Below, piece after piece: positions 53,801 to 64,000 of a stretch of DNA of 64,000 nucleotides. How positions within the stretch are numbered: the first letter of the stretch is position 1; the number at the start of each line of letters is the position of its first letter. This stretch comes from Ianthella basta (lineage: Eukaryota; Porifera; Demospongiae; Verongiida; Ianthellidae). The stretch covers positions 2,731,780 to 2,795,779 of the forward strand of contig OZ025881.1 in NCBI GenBank assembly GCA_964019415.1, written 5' to 3'. Position numbers and translations under genes: made by a program. Below the pieces are notes generated by a model. The model had not been told where the DNA came from, ran no database searches, and saw nothing but the letters and a program-made list of their open reading frames with translations.

Positions 53801-54835
53801 CCAACGCTCGCTGTGGGTTAGTTTGGTGTAAACGAAGATAGTCGAAGCAAGTGTCAGAGGTGGTGAACGAGAGAGTGTCAGAGGTGGTAAACGAGTGCTG
53901 ATCGCCGAAGTTGTGAAGGAGCACGGCTACGAGAAGCTGAAGGAGGAGCAGTTGCTAGCGATTGACGAGTTCGCATTTGGAAAAGATGTCTTCATGTCAC
54001 TGCCGACTGACTTCGGTGAGTCTCTTATTTACGGCCTTTTGCCAGCCGTATACGATCGTGTACGAGGGTACAGGATGCCGTCAGTGGCTATAGTTGTAAG
54101 CCCACTATCAAAACTTGTGGGTGTGAAGTTATGATTTTCACACCTACCGTACTGCGTGGGAGGAACCAGCCTCGCATATAAAATCTACCAGACCCACTTC
54201 CTGCCCTTTGCGCAATATAATATGGCTGGAAGTGGGTCTGGGCTACGTCGGACTAGACCTGAACATATACATGGTCAACTAGGTACCTACTACTTAGTGG
54301 AGTGCCCACATGTACAGTCAGTGATGAATACATTGGAGTAGGGACACCAAGTAGCGCACATACAAGCCTACACATTGTTGAGTGTAGTGTTTGGCTCCAG
54401 ACAGACAGTATAGTCCATGCCTCAAATTGCCTATTTCACAACAATGGTTGGAAGGAATCATTAAACATGATGAAGAGTGCCAAAATGGACGTGGCCAGTG
54501 ACTCATCTTTGATATCCCAGTCTACAGTAAACCTGGAATGTATAATTATGCGTACATGATACATGTAGTTTAACCAATGATGTCATTACCAAACCATTTT
54601 ACATACTGAGTCCAATCCACTTGTTGCATGTTCCAAACTGTGTGATTGTATAAAATTATTGCCACATGACTGTCACATGATTGTCACATGATTTCTTCTC
54701 TTGCGTTGCAGGTATAAATACCTTCCAAATGAGCGGGGAGTTATGGGTGGTTTTGGACACGTCCCACAGGCCAGACGAAACCAGCAGGACAGAGGAGCTC
54801 ACGCCTGGGGAACTGGGACCGCATTGGGAGATTAA
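50827..54835 (+). CDS. Derlin-1-like ERAD membrane protein, copy B
   Basis: Exons 50827-50985, 51602-51713, 51813-51877, 52231-52332, 53279-53331, 53456-53566 and 54712-54835 match copy A's exons in length one for one, giving 241 residues. The protein keeps IADWFRSIPKITRWWF, the WR motif in IWRLVTSFFYFP, GRPADYLFML, LMLPLIMAALYFWCQLNRD, LAGHLYFFVMFKYPQDFGG and the SHP-box-like C-terminus HAWGTGTALGD. In the exons where the copies differ, B is usually nearer the animal Derlin-1 consensus (for example VNLYFLYNYSLRLETG), so A looks like the derived copy. The start is the ATG before AEDSIADW. It is divergent from the RGS22-like partial copy and convergent with SANBR. Confidence 0.93.
51013..51543. 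mobile_element. 531-bp MITE with 9-bp duplication in Derlin B intron 1
   Basis: Perfect 20-bp ends TAGTCTCGCGGGGCCAGACC lie between copies of TTATAGAAC (51004-51012 and 51544-51552). Unit A has no insertion. The 9-bp duplication suggests a Mutator-like origin. Its ends resemble those of 28148-28857. Confidence 0.9.
51714..51780. repeat. (GT)n starting at the Derlin B exon 2 donor
   Basis: As in copy A, the donor ACAG/GTGTGT is the first unit of a GT tract, here with CG interruptions. Confidence 0.9.
53664..54250. mobile_element. 587-bp inverted-repeat element carrying a RecQ-like fragment
   Basis: Ends of about 70 bp are near-perfect inverted copies: GACGTAGCCCAGACCCACTT at the left and AAGTGGGTCTGGGCTACGTC at the right, both with TTGCGCAAAGGGCAGGAAGT further in. 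Unit A lacks it (GTGTGACCTGAAC near 40739). The target duplication is unclear. It lies in the last intron of Derlin B. Confidence 0.85.
53895..54134 (+). pseudogene. RecQ-like helicase fragment inside the MITE
   Basis: A frame of about 79 codons reads GYEKLKEEQLLAIDEFAFGK, then DVFMSLPTDFGESLIYGLLP and SVAIVVSPLSKL. This is the N-terminal helicase region of RecQ-like proteins: the Gln motif, a Walker A position (usually LPTGYGKS, here with Glu for the essential Lys), and the ISPLxxL motif. Everything after motif Ia is missing. It looks like a captured gene fragment, not an active enzyme. Confidence 0.7.
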
Positions 54836-54938
54836 CACCATAAACAGTACAGAATGCTAAATGTATAATTTAACAGCTCATTATTAACAGAGTGGTCTGT
54901 TGCTGCCTGCTCTCTTTAAACTTACTTGGTTAGGCCCG

Positions 54939-55936
54939 CTATATGGTCAGTTTTTCTCTGCCTGCCATCTCCCGTAGTTGTTTGGCTAGCTCCAGTATCC
55001 TAAGCTGGTCTGTGAATGTTACAACAGATGTGTGTGTGTGTGGGGGGGGGGGGGGGGTAGTGTCTTAGTGTGCACATGAGTGTTGTGAAGGATGTTAGTG
55101 CTATGGTATATAATAATTTATATATATATATATATATGATGTAGTGCAGTCTAGCATGCTAGACCCTCCCTACACACTCACCTTGCTCTCGCTGTCTGTC
55201 CTGATTCCATCGGATTGTCCGCTTCGAATCCCACAGCATTGGGTTGGCTTCAAGTTCAGCCTGCATGTGTGGATTTGTACACATATGTACACACAACTAC
55301 GTATAAGACATAATTTATGTAACTACATAATTATAGTCTGTATGTCCTTTTATACAAAGCATAGGCACGCGACATACACCCAGAAATAGCCTCTCTGTCA
55401 CCAAATCTATGGACCAAAATGCTATAAGTTTCTAAACCACCTAAGCTGCCTGTACCACATAACTCTTCACTGTACAATGTCTGGTAAGCAATCCAATCTC
55501 ATGCACCCTCGGCTACTTGCACCTTGGGGCTTGTGAGTGCAGTGCCACATGTACCAGGCACACATCAACTATTTCACAAGTACCACATCCAAACAATTAC
55601 ACAGCACAATACACACAAAGAAACCACTGAGTCTAGTGAGTAAGCTGATATGAATAATGCACATGGATGGGGCATGCAATGGGGGCAGCCACTGGTCTCG
55701 CATAGCCGACTGCTTTCTCCCTCCATTTTAATTGATGACATCATCGGTCAGCTGATGATGTCAGCATGTAAAAATGGAGGCAGGAATAGCAGTTGACTAT
55801 GGAAACAGGTGTCACTCACGGTCTTGACAAGAGTGGAGGTCAAGAAGTCCTTGAGGGTGGGATGCTCAGAGATGGTACTGTAGGACAGGGAGAGGGGATG
55901 GCAGACTGATGTACACCCACTGTACATACAGTGGTG

Positions 55937-55981
<45 letters not shown>

Positions 55982-57528
55982 CCGCAAACATTCAACCAAG
56001 GTATTCATTCAGTCCAACCCCAGTCCCCATCAAGGACTCATAAGCGCACCTTGCTACATTGCCCTGCTCCTCAGTGTCCTGGTTGCAGATGATGTCTTGG
56101 TGAGCTAGGAGGATAGAGGCAACACCACTGTCACCAGCTGTGCCATCCTCTGCAGTGACGCAGTGGTCCTCTAACTGACAGCCATCCTTGGATGGAGGGA
56201 AGGGGCAGGGGATGTGATTGGAGTGGGACTGTATTCTCTCCACAGTGCATCATATACCACATTGTGAGTATACTGAAACTAGTGCTAACGTCACAAATGA
56301 GTTCCAGTGTCACAAAAGTGTCACAAGTGAGCCCTAGTGTCACAAACAAGCACTAGTGTCACAAACAAGCACTAGTGTCACAAGTGAGCCCTAGCGTCAC
56401 AAGTGAGCCCCAGTGTCACAAGTGAGCCCTAGTGTCACAAATGAGCCCTAGTGTCACAAACAACCACTAGTGTTGCGCCCAGGGGCTGTAATGTGTGTGG
56501 TCTATACACACTCTGTATACCACTTAACCATGCATGGGCTCTCATGTACAGGTCCACATACACAAACTGTGCTATAAATACAGCACGAATCACATTTCAC
56601 AAAGATGTATGTACCATACAGTACATACGGGCACATGTCACACATGCCAAAACCATACAGTGTCCTTTGCTAACAGTGTTAGCACACATTTGTACGTATG
56701 CTCCACACACACCTGCTGGGTGTTCAGTATCCTGAAGAACTGGTGTCTCCTACCACAGCAGGGGTACACTGGTCCAGTGGTACCCCCAGGAGAAGGGACA
56801 GCCAAGGCCGGGTGACAGTAGCAGCGCTCTTGCACGTGGCGACACTGGAAGAGCTGTCCGCAGCGGTCACACACTAGTGTGTTCACAACGCCCCACACCC
56901 TACACACGGAGAAGCAGGAGGTGACCCATGACAAAAACACTTCAACTGCATCGTGTAAACTGCTGCAAAGTGCATGTCCACAAGTGTGGAGCTGAGGCTA
57001 AAATTCCCACAGCAAATTTGAAAAACTGCCAAATATTATTAGTATGTAAGTATGTACACATATGCCTGTGTAGTAAAGTATAGTAAATGCTACATCCAAA
57101 TACATATTGTGCTAGTAATTAGCTCTGTGTTATGTGTATAAAGAATGACAGCATGGACACATTCCACATGTACGTACTCACATCCAGTACACCTCCCTGA
57201 TGGTCCTACCACTGGCTAGAAGCTGGGCCAAGTAAGAGTTGGCATCCCACTGGGGATCCACCTGGTGGAGATACACAATTTCCCCCTCTGCACTGACAGA
57301 CACCCTGCAGTCAGGTGGGAGGGAGAGGTGTCTGCTTGCATCCCATATTGTGCACATGGCACTGTTCCCTTAAGCATCAAGCAACAGCTAAGAGAGGGAG
57401 ACTGCTGTCTTTGTACCTCTTAGAGGAGCAGGGAAGTTTGTCTTCCTGGTCCACAGTCAGCAGCATGTTGCAGTGGAGGCACCTGATGCACAGAGTATAC
57501 ATAGCACAGCACACATGCACACACACAT

Positions 57529-57594
<66 letters not shown>

Positions 57595-57899
57595 GTACAA
57601 AGTTGCTGCATTGTTCGGAGAATAAGGTGCTGAGAAGTTGCACTTGAACAAATCCACCAGCTTCTTCAAGTACAGCTTGCTATATGCACACACCACACGC
57701 GGAGAGATATGCAGAGAAAAGGCAAGTGAAGGGGTATCATTAAGTACAGTACTGCACAGGAAGACCAAGGTGAGTAGCATGGAAATAAGTCTTGTGTTAT
57801 TGTACGTACACTGCCACTGCATTTACTATGCAGTGTTTACAGGAGACTGTATCTACTGTAACTGCTTATATGCACAATTGTTCGTCTACTCACTGATCT

Positions 57900-57979
<80 letters not shown>

Positions 57980-60630
57980 GCCCTCAACTCACTTCCTAAA
58001 CCTGTCCTTCTTGTCCTGGACACCCTCCAGCTCCATGGGAGTGAACTTGCGTGCCAGTCGAGTGACAAGGCTGTCCCTAATGCAGCCCACATTGCACTTT
58101 GTGGAGAGCACAGCAGACAGGTGGGTGTGAAGGAAGTCTAGACACATTTCCACCAAGGCAGCCATTTTGAGAAATTCAGAAGATATGAGGACAGAGATCA
58201 CATTCTCTGGGTCTAGAGGAGAGGGGAGGGAAGGGGAGGGGGAGGGGGAGGGGGAGGGAGAGGAGGGGAGGAAGAGGAGGGGAGGGGAGGGGAGGGGAGG
58301 GGGAGAGGAAGGGAGGGGAGGAGAGGAGAGGAGGGGGAAAGAGAGGAGAGGAGGGGAAAAGAGAGGAGGGGAGGGGGATGGAGAGGAGGGAGGAGGAAGG
58401 AGAGGAGGGGAAGGGAAGGGAGAGGAGGGGAGGGGAGCACGAGAATACACCAATCATGAGAAGTGAGAAGAATAGTATGATTAACCTACAAGAGATAGTG
58501 CCTATAAAGTATATTACACTCAAGCAGAACACCACTACATACACAGATGAGCAACAGTTTAAATTTTTTGACCTTGTGAAGTTCATGTTGCAACTATCGC
58601 ATCTCATTATACATTCAACTGCATGTTCGCATGCTCCCAGCTCAACTGCACTGGCCTTCCCCTTTCCTGCGCTCACTCAACGTAGGAGTCTCCTGAGGCT
58701 GTTCTGTCTTCTTCCCAAAGGGGTCCTCCTTCAATCCCTTCTTGACATAGGACATGAGCCAGGTGAAGATGGCCACATCACAGTGCACAGAAATGTCCAC
58801 CTCTGCTGTGCAGTCACTAGGCTGGTTGGAGAGATAGTCGGCAAAGTATACCATCTCCTCCACCAGGAGAGACCGAGAGCAGACAAAGTCTTGCTTCACT
58901 GCAGCAACAAGTGAGGTATACACATATAGGGCAAATGAGTGGTAGTGTCTAATCACTGCACTACACTGTGTGAATACAAGTAACTGTGTTCACACTCGAT
59001 TTGAGGGAAAGAAGGTGTAAAGTGTGTGAGAATTACTGACTGTGCATTCATCACAGAGACACCTTATTGAAAAACGGGATTGTTCACAGTAAGAGTATCT
59101 AGTGTAAGATTTGGGGGTTATTTGTTTTCTTTGTGACAAGCCCCCCCCCCCCCCCCCCACGCACACATGCACCAAGGGCACCCCCCACACACTTAATACT
59201 CACCGTTCTTTGCATCATCAAAGACATGAATGGTCACCATTTGATCATTAGTTGACTCATCAGTAGCAGAGGTGGTGTCAGTACCATGTGGAGGAGAGCT
59301 CTCCTCTGACACAACAAGAGAGGATGAAGACCTGGAGGAGGAGGAGGAGCTCACGTACACACACACAGTGCCACACACACACACATGCACACATACACAG
59401 ACTATGTACACTGTACATACACACTCACACATGATATCACATAAGCACTTGGATTTTCACAGGATTTAATGTTCACGAGTTTTGCAGATCAGTGTGTCCG
59501 CTACCATTTTGACATCAATAGATATGCAATGTACGTAGTCCAGCATTCATGAGTTCAAAAACAAAAAATCCACGGAAATGATAAATCCACAAAAAAGAAG
59601 CCAAGCGAAAATTAAAGCACATGCTTACGTACACCATTCCACTACACCTGCTAGTTGATATGGGGCCCACGAATGTGTAGAGTATTTCAGACACTACTGC
59701 TCACTTGTTAGAAGGTACCGTTTCTCCATCTCCTGCACCCTTGGGGGCTGCCTTAGCATCCTCTTTGGTGTCATCACATGCCTCACTCCCTCCACCTCCC
59801 TCCTCGGTAGGTGCTACCTGGTCCACTGCAGCCTGCAGCTGCTTTGAGTCTACCATCTTCACCTTCTTGACAGCTGCACTGTCCCTTGGGCAGGGCTGGA
59901 TGGAAGAGGCAATTGAGGTGGAGCTAGTACTGAGGCTGAGCTGGTGAGCTGAGCGAGCGGAATGGGAGCGGGGCTGGGAGGAGATGGGGCGTCCCATGGC
60001 CTCCAGCTGTGTCTGGTCCCGCACAACACTCACTTCTTCCCACAGCTCATGCCACCGCTGAGCACACTGCAAGGAAGCATGTGACAAACATGTGACTGCG
60101 AGATGCATCTTCACTGCAGCTGCACTAGTCAGTAACTAGATACTACACCCAATGACTCAAGGCACAGTGCATAGTACAGCGTCACAGCTCTGACATCATC
60201 TACACACGGGTTGGGAAGTGGGGCCGTTTCTACAGTTAATGGTAGAGATCTTCCAAAGAAGAAGACCATGCAGTAGTTAGGTAGCGTGCTGTATTGGAAG
60301 GACACCAAGCCACATGCCTATATATACGTACATAGAGGGTAGCCATAGACAGCACCTCTACGGGCAACTCATATACATGCACTTAATTCACAAGCAGCGC
60401 GGCATGGCTCTTGCATGTCCAGAGTAGATACCCTCGCGGGTCCCCCCGGCCCGTGCACGCCTCCTTACGTGTTGCACGGTAACACCAGGAATGAGCCTTG
60501 CTATACTGTTCCATAGCTGCACGCTGGCCGACTGCCGAGGATTCTGCTGTATCAGACGGCGGAGGATGTGGTCGAGGGCAATCTGCCGCGACAAAGCAGT
60601 TCTGCTAACGTTGGTACCGGTGGCAGCCAT
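54939..60630 (-). CDS. SANBR/KIAA1841-like SANT and BTB protein
   Basis: Thirteen exons join in phase: 60469-60630, 59705-60066, 59204-59331, 58677-58898, 57993-58212, 57593-57679, 57417-57482, 57182-57304, 56713-56899, 56050-56186, 55820-55877, 55182-55260 and 54939-55009, giving 633 residues. An N-terminal SANT/Myb-like segment (SVQLWNSIARLIPGVTVQHC then RWHELWEEV) is split by the first intron. A low-complexity linker follows, then a BTB-like region (VTIHVFDDAKN, EVDISVHCDVAIFTWLM, NPENVISVLISSEFLKM) and a Cys-rich part (NNAATLYRCLHCNMLL, LVCDRCGQLFQC) as in vertebrate SANBR. SANBR regulates class-switch recombination in mammals, so its role in an animal without antibodies must be older and is unknown. 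The last two exons are duplicated in unit A. Confidence 0.9.
55938..55980. repeat. (CA)n microsatellite in SANBR-like intron
   Basis: About 21 CA units lie between exons 10 and 11. Confidence 0.9.
56285..56472. repeat. 19-bp minisatellite in SANBR-like intron
   Basis: Nine or ten units of AGTGTCACAAGTGAGCCCT, some with ACAAGCAC in place of GTGAGCCC, lie between exons 9 and 10. Confidence 0.88.
57524..57592. repeat. (CA)n that begins at the SANBR-like exon 6 donor
   Basis: On the gene strand exon 6 ends TACAG and the intron opens with an uninterrupted (GT)n run of about 30 units. Another CA tract lies near the exon 5 donor (57903-57978). Confidence 0.9.
58213..58440. repeat. 228-bp polypurine tract (GGGGA/GGAGA)
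   Basis: Almost pure A/G on the plus strand in the intron upstream of SANBR exon 5. On the gene strand it is a very long polypyrimidine tract ending in CTCTAG, the acceptor of exon 5. Such tracts can form triplex (H-) DNA. Confidence 0.9.
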
Positions 60631-60826
60631 ATTTTTATTGTCACCAAAAATGCGCCTCCAATAATAATCGAATATCCCATGCAAATTTAAAAAATTTTAA
60701 ACTTAGCAATGAAATTTAACAAAACAAAGAAGAGTAACATATATATATTGTTCATGTCATTGCACAGAATACTTGGAAATCAAATTTAAAAACTGATTGT
60801 CACTATAATTCAAATTCACAATGTTC

Positions 60827-60831
<5 letters not shown>

Positions 60832-60860
<29 letters not shown>
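60832..60860. repeat. (TG)n microsatellite next to the SPCA stop codon
   Basis: About 14 TG units lie 14 bp beyond the stop codon, in the SPCA 3' UTR. Confidence 0.88.
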
Positions 60861-60862
<2 letters not shown>

Positions 60863-60873
60863 ATGGTATGGTC

Positions 60874-64000
<3,127 letters not shown>

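Larger units (their letters stand above)
46055..55300. repeat. segmental duplication, unit B
   Basis: This is the second copy of 24850-43470 in direct orientation. It runs from inside RGS22-like exon 6 to a SANBR intron. It lacks the transposons of Derlin A introns 2, 4 and 6 and so preserves their empty sites, but has its own insertions at 48774, 50120, 51013 and 53664. Confidence 0.93.

Noticed and set aside
59455-59610. A/T-rich stretch with ATCCACGGAAATG and ATTCATGAG resembling the 41361-42090 element
   Set aside because: Similarity is weak and no inverted ends or target duplication could be defined.

Overview
The window reads as nuclear DNA of an animal, most likely an early-branching one such as a sponge (inference). 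The genes are metazoan, introns are numerous and mostly short with GT-AG sites, and CA/TG microsatellites, minisatellites and small inverted-repeat transposons are dense. There are no operons, CRISPR arrays, rRNA or tRNA genes that I could see.

Layout. 1-5.2 kb: repeats, a LINE 3' end and two unassigned minus-strand exon candidates. 5.7-10.9 kb (+): a seven-exon receptor tyrosine kinase (Ig, FN3-like, Ig, Frizzled CRD, TM, kinase). 11.8-20.9 kb (-): glucose-6-phosphate isomerase, all 18 exons, 554 codons. 21.06-22.52 kb (+): a small TRIQK-like membrane protein whose ATG lies 134 bp from the GPI ATG (shared promoter). 23.2-27.9 kb (-): an RGS22-like multi-RGS protein. 29.0-43.0 kb (+): Derlin-1 copy A. 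46.06-49.9 kb (-): a 3'-truncated RGS22-like copy. 50.8-54.8 kb (+): Derlin-1 copy B. 54.9-60.6 kb (-): a SANBR/KIAA1841-like SANT-BTB protein. 60.9 kb to the right edge (-): the C-terminal part of a secretory-pathway Ca2+-ATPase (SPCA).

The central feature is a tandem segmental duplication. Unit A (about 24.85-43.47 kb) and unit B (about 46.06-55.30 kb) both carry the 5' part of the RGS22-like gene, a divergent promoter, Derlin-1 and the last two SANBR exons. Unit A left two orphan SANBR exons; unit B holds the broken RGS22 copy. The join holds a dispersed repeat and a 5'-truncated retrotransposon. Since the split, each unit has taken up different transposons, and the partner unit supplies an empty site for most of them. 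One insert, a 4-kb TA-flanked transposon in Derlin A, carries a Tc1-type transposase and a divergent intact BEN-domain gene around a palindromic promoter. Another, in Derlin B, carries a RecQ-like helicase fragment.

Both Derlin copies are intact with identical exon lengths, yet in the membrane-domain exons nearly all differences change the amino acid, while the C-terminal tail is conserved. This suggests adaptive divergence of two ER-retrotranslocation factors. Derlin, SPCA and perhaps TRIQK all act in the early secretory pathway, but nothing in the sequence shows that they are co-regulated.
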